A stretch of 64,000 nt of DNA, taken from the NCBI RefSeq assembly GCF_028690125.1, contig NZ_JAQVBV010000004.1, positions 62,001 to 126,000 of the forward strand. The letters run 5' to 3'. The notes below the pieces were generated by a model. The model did not search any database and was not told where the DNA came from. It was given only the letters and a program-made list of their open reading frames with translations. The position numbers were made by a program, and so were the translations under genes. Source of the DNA: Bacteroides sp. GTDB lineage: Bacteria; Bacteroidota; Bacteroidia; Bacteroidales; Bacteroidaceae. This document shows, piece by piece, positions 42,462 through 51,037 of the stretch (position 1 is its first letter; every line of letters starts with the position of its first letter).

Positions 42462-45107
42462 TTATTTCAATTTGAACTTAAAATTGTATTCTCCAGCTTC
42501 CAGTTCCATAGTAGGTTCTCCTTTCACATTATCGGGCAAATAAAGAGTCGCACTACTGTTGGCCGGTATTATTACTGAATAAAGAATATTATTTTTTTTA
42601 CGTTCCCATTTCGAACATATTTCACCATAAGGTGACTGATGTTTAGCCTCAAACTGATTTAACCCGGTTGGGAAGTTAGGGCGGAGCAGAATATGTTTGA
42701 ATCCGGGTTGCTGTGGATCCGGGAAAATACCTCCCAAGCCTTTGTAGAACCATCCTCCAATTTCACCAAACATCATGTGGTTATCCGAAATATCCCGCGT
42801 AGCTTTTAAATCCCAGTTTTCGAGCAATGTAGTAGCACCGTTAGCTATCCAGCAGCCCCATGAAGGATATGTGTCTTGTGCAGCTACTTTATAAGCAGTT
42901 TCAATTTCTCCATTTTCACTTAATGCATTCAGAATAGCTTTTGCTCCCAATACACCTACGTCTAAATGAAAACCTGCTTCTTCCACTTTCTTTGCCAGAT
43001 TCTTCACTACCTTCTTTTTTACTTCTTCAGGAACGACTCCCCACATCAAGGGTACACTTAATTCCGTTTGAACACCACTAGCATATATACCTGTTTCCCG
43101 ATTCAGGAATTTGGCATTGATTGCATTTTTAATTTTTTCAGCTAGTGCAGAATAATATTTATAATCTTCCGGCTTGTTGAATAGCTTTGCTGCATTAGCA
43201 AGTATTTTGGTGTCTACGTAAAAATAAACAGATGAAGTCAATTCTTTGGAGGAATGTGATTTAACAGGAACCCAGTCGCCTCTGCCCCATGAGGTTAAAC
43301 CGTCCGGGCTTGTACGATCAACGTAGTTCACATATCGTTTGATGTTCTCATAACAGTCTGCCAGTAATTTGCTGTCACCATAGAACATATAAATATTCCA
43401 AGGAATAATTGCAATCGTACTGGTCCAGTCCAATCCATTGTCTGTACCATATCCCCATCCTCCGGTAGGTATGATGTCGGGTAATACGCCATTAGGCTGT
43501 TGTTCGTCCCGATGATCGGCCAGCCATTTTTCATATACGGTGATACCATCATAATTATATAGTGCCGTTTCAATAGCGAAATGGCCGTCGCCCGTCCATC
43601 CGTTTTTCTCCCGTTGCGGACAATCTGTCGGATATCCCATCAAGTTTGATAAATAAGCATTGTTAGTTGCCCACCATAAGCGGTTGATAAGTGGGTTTGA
43701 AGTGTTGATTTCTCCTTTTTGAGGGACATCGCTGTGTACAAAATAAGCAGTCAGGCTATTTTCGTTTAGTGTGATAGGTTTATTACTTGTTACCTCGACA
43801 TATCTGAAACCTTTGTAGTTGAATCGAGCCATAAATTCATCTTCTCCTTTACCACTCAAGATAAGAATATCCGTTTGGAATGGATCCGAATCATCTACCG
43901 GACGATGGTACACGTCAATATTAGACATATTTATTCGTCCGTTGTCATGTATACGTTCTCCATGCTTGATTCTTACAACTGTACCTTCTTCTCCGGACAC
44001 TTTAATACGAGTAACTCCTGCCATATTTCTGGCAAAATCGAATACATAAGTAGAGTCATTAAACTTCTTGAGAGTTTTTACAGGAATTGTTTCTACTGCA
44101 CGAATAGGCTGTACTTGTTGAGAAACTACATTTTGAGAAGGTACTCCTCTATAGCCCACACCGTTCCATTTTGAATCGTCAAAATCTGCTGTGTTCCAGC
44201 CTTTCTGTTCCAAACGTGCATCATAGTGTTCGGCAGTATAGATACTGTTAAAGATCAATCCACCTGATGATGTTTTCCAATCTCTTTCGGTACGGATAAC
44301 TTCTACTGTACCATCTTCGTAAGTAACTCGTAAGTCCATGCAAAAAGTAGGGCGGTTACGCCACGGGGCACGATGGAAATCCCATACGGCCATCGACTGA
44401 TGGTTATACCAACCGTTCCCTAGTAAAACTCCTATCGCATTCTTACCCTGTTGTAATTGGTGGGTTACGTCATATGTCACATAGAAATTTCTTCTATCAA
44501 AGCGAGTATATAAGGGATCTAAGCGATGATTGCCTATCTTGGTTCCATTCAGATACAATTCGTATAAACCTGCCACTGCAATATAGGCTCTTGCCGATTT
44601 GATCTTTTTCTTTGCATCAAATACTTTGCGGAAATAAGGAGCCGGTTTATAGTCGATATCTCTGTTATCACCAATCCATGCACCTTGCCAGTTTTTCATT
44701 CCCATCATTCCTGTTTCGAAGCTATTAACATCCGAAGTGGAATTTATGCCGTCTTTATCCCAAACATTCACTTTCCAATAATACTTAGTAAAAGGTTGGA
44801 GTGCTTGTCCCGAATAATTAACCAAGATATCATTCGAGTTTTTCTTTCCCGTATCCCATGCTTCCCCTTTTCCATTAACCACTTCAAGAGAGTCGCATCC
44901 CACGACCACCTGATAAGCAGTTTGTCGTGCCCCTTTCCGTGAATCGTCTAACATCCACGATAGTCTGGGATTGGGATTATCTATTCCCAATGGTTTTACC
45001 AGATAATCACAAATAAGATTCACAGGTTTGCATACATCTTGTTTTTGAGCAGATGCAACTTGTAGCACAGAAAGTGCCAATGCAGTACATAAAATAAACT
45101 GTTTCAT
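42462..45107 (-). CDS. GH78 family alpha-L-rhamnosidase, secreted
   Basis: This 881-residue protein has a signal peptide (about 1-20, LQVASAQ). The domain order is that of bacterial GH78: an N-terminal Fn3-like domain (PRLSWMLDDSRKGARQTAYQ), Bac_rhamnosid_N (RKVFDAKKKIKSARAYIAV, then YELYLNGTKIG), a second beta domain, the (alpha/alpha)6 catalytic barrel, and a C-terminal beta domain. The catalytic-region signature TDCPQREKNGWTGDGHF is at about 494-510, with the conserved Asp and Glu residues present. The enzyme cleaves terminal alpha-L-rhamnose from oligosaccharides or plant glycosides. It has a TATATTTG -7 box 48 bp upstream and diverges from an AraC regulator. Confidence 0.95.
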   Translation of the reverse strand: MKQFILCTALALSVLQVASAQKQDVCKPVNLICDYLVKPLGIDNPNPRLSWMLDDSRKGARQTAYQVVVGCDSLEVVNGKGEAWDTGKKNSNDILVNYSGQALQPFTKYYWKVNVWDKDGINSTSDVNSFETGMMGMKNWQGAWIGDNRDIDYKPAPYFRKVFDAKKKIKSARAYIAVAGLYELYLNGTKIGNHRLDPLYTRFDRRNFYVTYDVTHQLQQGKNAIGVLLGNGWYNHQSMAVWDFHRAPWRNRPTFCMDLRVTYEDGTVEVIRTERDWKTSSGGLIFNSIYTAEHYDARLEQKGWNTADFDDSKWNGVGYRGVPSQNVVSQQVQPIRAVETIPVKTLKKFNDSTYVFDFARNMAGVTRIKVSGEEGTVVRIKHGERIHDNGRINMSNIDVYHRPVDDSDPFQTDILILSGKGEDEFMARFNYKGFRYVEVTSNKPITLNENSLTAYFVHSDVPQKGEINTSNPLINRLWWATNNAYLSNLMGYPTDCPQREKNGWTGDGHFAIETALYNYDGITVYEKWLADHRDEQQPNGVLPDIIPTGGWGYGTDNGLDWTSTIAIIPWNIYMFYGDSKLLADCYENIKRYVNYVDRTSPDGLTSWGRGDWVPVKSHSSKELTSSVYFYVDTKILANAAKLFNKPEDYKYYSALAEKIKNAINAKFLNRETGIYASGVQTELSVPLMWGVVPEEVKKKVVKNLAKKVEEAGFHLDVGVLGAKAILNALSENGEIETAYKVAAQDTYPSWGCWIANGATTLLENWDLKATRDISDNHMMFGEIGGWFYKGLGGIFPDPQQPGFKHILLRPNFPTGLNQFEAKHQSPYGEICSKWERKKNNILYSVIIPANSSATLYLPDNVKGEPTMELEAGEYNFKFKLK

Positions 45108-45154
45108 TTCAATTATTATTTTGTGTGTCGCTTAAATAAGCATTTCATAATTTA

Positions 45155-45162
45155 CAAATATA
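45155..45162 (-). promoter_or_regulatory. Putative -7 box of GH78
   Basis: TATATTTG on the - strand matches TAnnTTTG and is 48 bp before the GH78 start. No TTTG is found at -33, so the promoter probably needs an activator, perhaps the divergent AraC protein. Confidence 0.45.
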
Positions 45163-45488
45163 GGTTGTTCGTACCATATTAAAAGGATTTACATCTTGTT
45201 TTTTTAATATGATGTTTGCAAAAATAGCGGTTGCTTAGATCTTTATATGTAAGAATCTGATATTTTTTATTCCATTTTTGACACAAAGGCTGGAAAAATA
45301 ACCATCGAAGAAAATGGATTAAGCTTTTATTTTAAAAAAAGGAATCAGATATCTATAAAACTTATTTGTTTTTATAAAATGTGCTACTTGATTATTTGTA
45401 ATAAATATAAATAATATTTTAGGGAGTAAACTAATTAAAGGGGATTGTGTTTATGAAATAATGCAAATATTAAGGTCACAACTTCTTT

Positions 45489-45546
45489 AATATAATACCA
45501 TACTTCCATATAAGGTATAAAGCTAAACTGGTATATTATATTTTTG
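45489..45546 (+). promoter_or_regulatory. Inverted repeat and -7 box before the second AraC gene
   Basis: AATATAATACCA (45489-45500) pairs with TGGTATATTATATT (45529-45542) apart from a two-base insertion. The right arm runs into a TATTTTTG -7 box (45539-45546), 25 bp before the ATG. This could be an autoregulatory operator. The rest of the 465-bp divergent region shows no gene. Confidence 0.4.
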
Positions 45547-45571
45547 TGAAAAGTATTATTAAACGCGTTAA

Positions 45572-46450
45572 ATGCTGTATAGTAAAAATAGAGAAACATT
45601 AGAGACCTATACCTTAGGTGATGATATTAGATATTACGAGAATCTGAAGTATCTTCCCTTGAATCCCTATCCGGCGAGTATTCAATCAGCTATGATTGTA
45701 TATTGTTTTAGGGGTAAGGCGCAGCTTCATGTGTATGATAGTATGCATTGGATTGCACCTAAAGAGTTGATTATTTTATTTCCGGGACAATTTATTTCAT
45801 TTAGTGAGGTCAGTGATGATTTTCTAACTATTACGTTAGTCGTATCCCTTCCCTTACATAGTGATGCATTAAGTGGCGTACCTTTGTTTTCTCCACATTT
45901 CTTTTTTTACATGAGAAGTCATTTTGTATATCGTCAGACAGAAACTGGTATCCAACGTTTATTTAATTTCTTTGGATTAATGAAAGAAAAGATAAAGTCA
46001 CGCGATTTATATAGGCGCGAATTGGTAATTCATCTGCTTAGATATTTGTATTTGGAGCTATACAATAATTTTCAGAAACAGACAATTTTGTCATTGGGAA
46101 ATAAACAAGAAACCCGCAAAGAAGAATTGACTAATAAGTTTTTTGCACTTATCATGGAGCATTTCAGAGAAAATAAAGATGTGGCATTTTATGCTGATAA
46201 ATTATGTATTAGCTCCAAATATCTGTCTATGGTGATAAAGGAAATTAGTGGGAAATCTGCTAAAGACTGGATTATAGAGTATATTATATTAGAGATAAAA
46301 GCTTTACTGAAGAATACCAACCTAAATATTCAGGGAATAGCTCTTAAAACAAATTTTGCGAATCAATCATCCCTGGGACGTTTTTTTAGGAAACATACAG
46401 GAATGTCTTTGTCGCAATATCGCACGAATGGCTTGGATATCTGTGTTTAG
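45572..46450 (+). CDS. AraC family transcriptional regulator
   Basis: This 292-residue protein has an N-terminal cupin-like region (about 30-150, with IVYCFRGKAQLHVYD and KELIILFPGQFISFSE) and C-terminal helix-turn-helix motifs at about 190-290 (YADKLCISSKYLSMVIKEISGKS and IALKTNFANQSSLGRFFRKH). The group resembles Bacteroides AraC proteins that control carbohydrate or envelope genes. It diverges from GH78, which suggests it controls that gene. Its 3' end overlaps the aroB 3' end by 4 bp. Confidence 0.9.
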   Translation: MLYSKNRETLETYTLGDDIRYYENLKYLPLNPYPASIQSAMIVYCFRGKAQLHVYDSMHWIAPKELIILFPGQFISFSEVSDDFLTITLVVSLPLHSDALSGVPLFSPHFFFYMRSHFVYRQTETGIQRLFNFFGLMKEKIKSRDLYRRELVIHLLRYLYLELYNNFQKQTILSLGNKQETRKEELTNKFFALIMEHFRENKDVAFYADKLCISSKYLSMVIKEISGKSAKDWIIEYIILEIKALLKNTNLNIQGIALKTNFANQSSLGRFFRKHTGMSLSQYRTNGLDICV

Positions 46451-47508
46451 ATACCCATACATTCGCGATAGAAATCCAACATTTCAAAGATTGTATCTTT
46501 GTCTGCTGTCTGGTTGATACAAATATCTCCTATGTCTTTCAATAAAGTGAAGTTGATAGTACCTGAGGTATTCTTTTTATCATGCGTCATAAATGCGTAC
46601 AGTTGTTCATATTGCTTGCAGTCGAATATAAATGCTCCGTAGTTTTCTTTGATGAACTGGATTGTCTGTCGCATCCTGTCTTTGGGAAATCCGACTTTAA
46701 GATGAGACAGATATAGTTCGCAAACAATTCCCCATGCTACAGCATATCCATGTAAAACCGGACGGTTCTCTGCTAATGCCAGACTTTCGAATGCGTGTCC
46801 TACAGTATGTCCCAAATTCAATGCTTTACGTATTCCGTGTTCAAAAGGATCTTGCTCTACAATATCTTCTTTTACCTGTACCGATTGACCCACTAATTGT
46901 TTAAGATAAGAATAATCAATACTTGAGGTGTTGAAGTTTAATAATTCTGCCCAATGAGCTGTATTACTGATTAATCCATGTTTGAGCATCTCAGCATATC
47001 CGGAGAAAAAATTTTGTGCGTCAAGGCTGCGTAAAAATTCAGTTTCAATCAAAACGGAGTTTGCCGGAGCAAATGCACCGATCTCATTTTTCAATCCGTT
47101 GAAATTGATACCTGTTTTACCACCTACAGAAGCATCGACCATAGCTAATAGAGTGGTAGGAATATTTATATAAGAAATTCCGCGCTTGAATGTGGCAGCA
47201 GCAAAGCCTCCCAAATCTGTGACCATTCCTCCTCCCAAATTGATAAGTAATGAATGGCGTGTAGCTCCTTTTTCACTTAGTATCATCCAGACGGAAGCTA
47301 AGGTCTCTAATGTTTTATGCACATCTTCAGCACCGATACAGATTTCAATGGCATTTTTGAGATATGATACTTCTTTTAAAGCAGGGAGACATAAACGCTG
47401 TGTATGCTTGTCTATGAGAATGAATAACTTGTCATGCGGGCATTTTTCAATGGCACGACCGAGGCTTGTTTCCAGACTTTCGCAGAGAATAACTTCTTGT
47501 TTACTCAT
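46447..47508 (-). CDS. aroB: 3-dehydroquinate synthase
   Basis: AroB converts DAHP to 3-dehydroquinate, the second step of the shikimate pathway, using NAD and a divalent metal in the cytoplasm. The 353-residue protein shows the NAD-binding glycine motif (LINLGGGMVTDLGGFAAATF), YINIPTTLLAMVDASVGGKT, and the metal ligands in GYAEMLKHGL, LGHTVGHAFE and VLHGYAVAWG. Length and motifs are normal for the family. It is transcribed divergently from the small membrane protein gene; a TACATTTG box (47531-47538, - strand) fits its -7 element. Confidence 0.96.
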   Translation of the reverse strand: MSKQEVILCESLETSLGRAIEKCPHDKLFILIDKHTQRLCLPALKEVSYLKNAIEICIGAEDVHKTLETLASVWMILSEKGATRHSLLINLGGGMVTDLGGFAAATFKRGISYINIPTTLLAMVDASVGGKTGINFNGLKNEIGAFAPANSVLIETEFLRSLDAQNFFSGYAEMLKHGLISNTAHWAELLNFNTSSIDYSYLKQLVGQSVQVKEDIVEQDPFEHGIRKALNLGHTVGHAFESLALAENRPVLHGYAVAWGIVCELYLSHLKVGFPKDRMRQTIQFIKENYGAFIFDCKQYEQLYAFMTHDKKNTSGTINFTLLKDIGDICINQTADKDTIFEMLDFYRECMGI

Positions 47509-47530
47509 GATTCTTTCGCTTTTCTTGGTG

Positions 47531-47567
47531 CAAATGTATATAAAATATCTTTTTTTACTTACTTTTG
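47531..47567. promoter_or_regulatory. Divergent -7 boxes for aroB and the membrane protein gene
   Basis: TACATTTG on the - strand (47531-47538) lies 22 bp before aroB. TACTTTTG on the + strand (47560-47567) lies 19 bp before the ATG at 47587. Neither has a perfect -33 TTTG. Confidence 0.45.
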
Positions 47568-47586
47568 TCTCATAAAACGTAGAATT

Positions 47587-47991
47587 ATGAAAGCATTACT
47601 ACCTGTATTCAGTCGTCCGATAGGATATCTTATTCTTATTATCTCCTTATTTATTGTTCCTGTATTGTATATGAATGGAATGATCACCGATCAGAACCTG
47701 TTGTTTTATAAAGAATGTACGAAGTTGCTTATGATGTCCGGATGCTTGATGATCATCTTTGCGTTGAGCAAGAATGAGAGTCATGAAACGGAACAAATTC
47801 GTAATACAGCAGTCCGTAATGCTATCTTTTTAACGTTTCTTTTTGTTTTTGGCGGGATGTTATGGCGTGTCATTCAAAAAGATGTGATCAACGTAGATAC
47901 TTCCTCATTTCTAACTTTTTTGATCTTTAATGTGCTTTGTTTGGAGTTTGGTCTAAAAAAAGCGGTAGTTGATCGATTATTTAAAAGATAG
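47587..47991 (+). CDS. Small integral membrane protein, function unknown
   Basis: This 134-residue protein has four predicted membrane helices (about 12-30, 43-60, 78-97 and 104-122) and a basic C-terminus (VVDRLFKR). The start at 47587 follows a TACTTTTG -7 box by 19 bp; an in-frame ATG further upstream (47434) would run into aroB on the other strand and is unlikely. I do not recognise a family. It is followed at 80 bp by the outer-membrane protein gene on the same strand, but common function is not evident. Confidence 0.75.
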   Translation: MKALLPVFSRPIGYLILIISLFIVPVLYMNGMITDQNLLFYKECTKLLMMSGCLMIIFALSKNESHETEQIRNTAVRNAIFLTFLFVFGGMLWRVIQKDVINVDTSSFLTFLIFNVLCLEFGLKKAVVDRLFKR

Positions 47992-48071
47992 TTTTCGTTT
48001 AAATTAAACCTTTTACGATTCAATTTGTCAAAAAGGCATTGTATTTTACTACTAAATCGTAAATAAGGTAA

Positions 48072-50906
48072 ATGAAGAAATTTTCAGTTTTGATGGTGCT
48101 GATATTGTTATGCACCTTCTCTATTTCCGCGCAAAATAAGGCAATTACTGTTTCGGGACGTATCTTGGAATCTGACTCGGAAGAACCGGCGGCACAGGCT
48201 ACTGTTCAATTGTTGTCATTGCCGGATAGTACTCATGCTGCTGGTGTAGCAAGTAACAATAAAGGGTGGTTCACTCTTCCTAAGGTCAAAGCCGGGAAAT
48301 ATCTGTTGAAGGTTTCCTATATAGGTTTTCGTACTAAATTCCTTCCCTTGCAATTGACTGATAGTGTTTCTGATAAACAAGTGGGAAATATTTCATTGGA
48401 ACCGGATGCTGTGATGTTGAAAGAAGCAGTGGTGACAGCGGTAGTTCCGCCTGTTGTCGTGAAAGGGGATACAACCGAGTATTCTGCTGCGGCTTATCCC
48501 GTTCCGGAGGGAGCTATGTTGGAGGAACTGGTGAAGAGAATTCCGGGGGCTGAGGTTAGTGATGACGGAAAAATCACTATCAATGGTAAAGAAATAAAGA
48601 AAATCATGGTAGATGGAAAAGAGTTTTTCTCTGATGACCCAAAGGTGTCAATGAAAAACCTGCCTGCAAATATCGTTGATAAAGTCAAATCATACGAAAA
48701 GAAAAGTGATATGGCACGTATCACCCAAATTGATGATGGAAATGAAGAGTCGGTTTTGGATTTGACGGTCAAAAAAGGAATGAAAAATGGGATAATTAGT
48801 AACCTGATTGCTGGTTATGGTAACAAAGATCGTTATGAAGGTGGAGCTATGGTCAGTCGTTTTAAGGATGATTCGAATATTTCTGTCATAGCTTCTGCTA
48901 ATAATACAAATAATCAAGGATTTTCAGAGTTTGGAGATGCTGGCCAGGGGCTTAGCAGTAGTAATGCCGGTTCTGGTATTACCACTTCTCAATCGCTTGG
49001 TGTTACTTATGCAAAAGAAACAACTAAAATGCAGGTAGGAGGAAATGTGCAGTATGGACATTCTAATAATGATGCCCGTCGTACGAGCTCTTCTGAAACT
49101 TTCTTGGGAGAAACGTCTTCTTTTGGACAAAGTAAAAACTTGTCGAATCGTGACAGACATGATCTCCGAGTTGATTTTCGTATGGAATGGCGGCCGGATA
49201 CATTGACTACTATTATTTTTCGTCCCAATGGTAGTTATTCGCAAACAGAAACAAGCAGTAGTTCTTGGTCGCGAACGGATAATAATTCTCATAATCCTGT
49301 CAATGAAAGAGAATCAGCTTCTTCTTCCAATGGGTATAATTGGTCTTTTAATGGAAGTTTGATGGCATTTCGTCGTTTGAATGATAAAGGTAGAAATTTG
49401 TCTTTGGGTGCACGTTTCGGATATAGTGACAGCGAATCGGACGGTTATTCTGATTCACAGACTCAATTTTTTGAATTGGATAGCATCTCGGATATTTCTC
49501 GTTATACTGACCGGAACAGTGATAGCCGTAACTGGAGTGTGTCTGCATCTTATACAGAGCCTGTTTTCAAGAATCATTTTCTCCAATTACGTTATGAATT
49601 TGCTCACCGTAAACAGTTATCGCAATCATTGGTATATGATAGTATTAACTATTATCCTTATCCGGAATATATGGAACGTGGATATGATAATGATTTGAGT
49701 ACACGGGTTGAGAATTTCTATGATACTCATACGGCTAATCTCTCTATTCGTGGTGTGTATACAAAAATGTTTTATGATGTAGGTGTAGGACTTACTCCAC
49801 AATCTTCTTTAAGTAAAACAACGATTGGGCCAAACTACAAAAAGAATATTCCTGAACAGAATGTGCTGAATTGGTCACCTTCAATGATGTTTCGGTATAT
49901 GTTTACTAAACAACACGTGTTGATGTTCCGTTATAGTGGAAGAAGTAGTACTCCCAATATCGAAGATTTGCAAGATGTAATTGATATTACCGATCCTATG
50001 AACCTTAGATATGGTAATCCCAATTTGAAACCTTCTTTCAATAGTAACTTTAGTTTAAACTACAGACGGTTTATTCCGGAATCTATGCGTAGCTATACGT
50101 TGGATGTGAGCTATTCGAACACTTTGAATTCGGTTGCTAATAAGATGACGTATGATCCTCAGACTGGAGCACGTATTTATAAGAAAGAGAATGTAAATGG
50201 TAATTGGCGGACACAGGGATACTTTAATTTTAATACTCCTTTGAGGAACCCAAAATTCACGATTTTATCTACTTCGAATGTGGGTTATGGCGATGCTGTA
50301 AGTTATACAAGTGTGGGAAATGCAAGAAATTCAGAACAGGAATTGAGTACGACGCATAGTCTGGACTTGAGAGAAAGACTTGTGGGTAGTTATCGCAGTG
50401 AGGTGTTTGATGTATCATTAAATGGTTCTGTGAAATATAACTTGGTTAGAAACAGTAAACAGGAAAATAGCAATCGCGAAACATTTGACTATTATGTCGG
50501 AGGAAGTACAAACGTTAATTTACCGTGGCAGATTGCTATTTCAACAGATATTAATTGGCGGTTTAAGAATGGATATACCGGCGGATTGAATAATAATGAA
50601 GTGTTGTGGAATGCACAAATATCTAAAAGCTTCCTGAAAAACAATGCTGCTATGATTCGTCTTAAAATATATGATATTCTGAAACAACAAAGCAGTTTAT
50701 CCCGTTCTATTAGTGAGACGATGATAAGTGATACTGAGTATAATACTTTAGGTAGTTATTTCATGGTGCACTTTGTTTATCGCTTTAACACATTAGGAGG
50801 AAAGGTGGCACGTAGTGGAGGTGAAAGAGGCGAAAGACATGGCTTCGATGGTACTAGAGGTGGTGGACGTGGCTTCGGTGGAGGTGTACGACCGATGCGT
50901 TTTTAA
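48072..50906 (+). CDS. Outer-membrane beta-barrel protein (TonB-receptor-like, carboxypeptidase-regulatory-like N-terminus)
   Basis: This 944-residue protein has a signal peptide (about 1-20, TFSISAQ) and a carboxypeptidase-regulatory-like domain (about 25-115, ITVSGRILESDSEEPAAQAT). A plug-like region follows (MLEELVKRIPGAEVSDDGKI and ITINGKEIKKIMVDGKEFFS), then a long barrel typical of the OMP_b-brl_3 group. This group is related to TonB receptors but usually stands alone without a SusD. The last ~30 residues form a Gly/Arg-rich tail (GGERGERHGFDGTRGGGRG), which is unusual because barrels normally end in an aromatic strand; one ends earlier near FMVHFVYRF. The ligand is unknown, and it may be a structural or peptide/metal transport protein. 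Confidence 0.85.
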   Translation: MKKFSVLMVLILLCTFSISAQNKAITVSGRILESDSEEPAAQATVQLLSLPDSTHAAGVASNNKGWFTLPKVKAGKYLLKVSYIGFRTKFLPLQLTDSVSDKQVGNISLEPDAVMLKEAVVTAVVPPVVVKGDTTEYSAAAYPVPEGAMLEELVKRIPGAEVSDDGKITINGKEIKKIMVDGKEFFSDDPKVSMKNLPANIVDKVKSYEKKSDMARITQIDDGNEESVLDLTVKKGMKNGIISNLIAGYGNKDRYEGGAMVSRFKDDSNISVIASANNTNNQGFSEFGDAGQGLSSSNAGSGITTSQSLGVTYAKETTKMQVGGNVQYGHSNNDARRTSSSETFLGETSSFGQSKNLSNRDRHDLRVDFRMEWRPDTLTTIIFRPNGSYSQTETSSSSWSRTDNNSHNPVNERESASSSNGYNWSFNGSLMAFRRLNDKGRNLSLGARFGYSDSESDGYSDSQTQFFELDSISDISRYTDRNSDSRNWSVSASYTEPVFKNHFLQLRYEFAHRKQLSQSLVYDSINYYPYPEYMERGYDNDLSTRVENFYDTHTANLSIRGVYTKMFYDVGVGLTPQSSLSKTTIGPNYKKNIPEQNVLNWSPSMMFRYMFTKQHVLMFRYSGRSSTPNIEDLQDVIDITDPMNLRYGNPNLKPSFNSNFSLNYRRFIPESMRSYTLDVSYSNTLNSVANKMTYDPQTGARIYKKENVNGNWRTQGYFNFNTPLRNPKFTILSTSNVGYGDAVSYTSVGNARNSEQELSTTHSLDLRERLVGSYRSEVFDVSLNGSVKYNLVRNSKQENSNRETFDYYVGGSTNVNLPWQIAISTDINWRFKNGYTGGLNNNEVLWNAQISKSFLKNNAAMIRLKIYDILKQQSSLSRSISETMISDTEYNTLGSYFMVHFVYRFNTLGGKVARSGGERGERHGFDGTRGGGRGFGGGVRPMRF

Positions 50907-50938
50907 AAGTATCTGGTTTTATAAATTGAATAGTCAGT

Positions 50939-50978
50939 AAGTCCCGTTGATAATGTGAGTTGTTGTCGGGACTTTTTT
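50939..50978 (+). terminator. Rho-independent terminator after the outer-membrane protein gene
   Basis: A perfect 8-bp stem (AAGTCCCG / CGGGACTT) with a 20-base loop is followed by a run of T residues, 33 bp after the stop codon. The T run doubles as the -33 region of the next promoter. Confidence 0.8.
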
Positions 50979-51006
50979 GTATATCCGATAAAATCCTCTA
51001 TATTTG
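50976..51006 (+). promoter_or_regulatory. Promoter of the cardiolipin synthase gene
   Basis: TTTG (50976-50979) and TATATTTG (50999-51006) are 19 bp apart, a full Bacteroides consensus, 31 bp before the start codon. Confidence 0.8.
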
Positions 51007-51025
51007 TTGTTTAGTATCCGTATAG

Positions 51026-51032
51026 AAAGGAG
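51026..51032 (+). promoter_or_regulatory. Canonical Shine-Dalgarno sequence before cls
   Basis: AAAGGAG, five bases before the ATG at 51038, is a strong ribosome-binding site. Such sites are uncommon in front of Bacteroides genes, including most in this window, and it supports the chosen start. Confidence 0.7.
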
Positions 51033-51037
51033 ATTTT

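Noticed and set aside
48924..49292. 122-codon open frame on the - strand
   Set aside because: It lies within the outer-membrane barrel gene; the translation is rich in Arg, Thr and Ile and looks like a shadow of Ser-rich barrel sequence.
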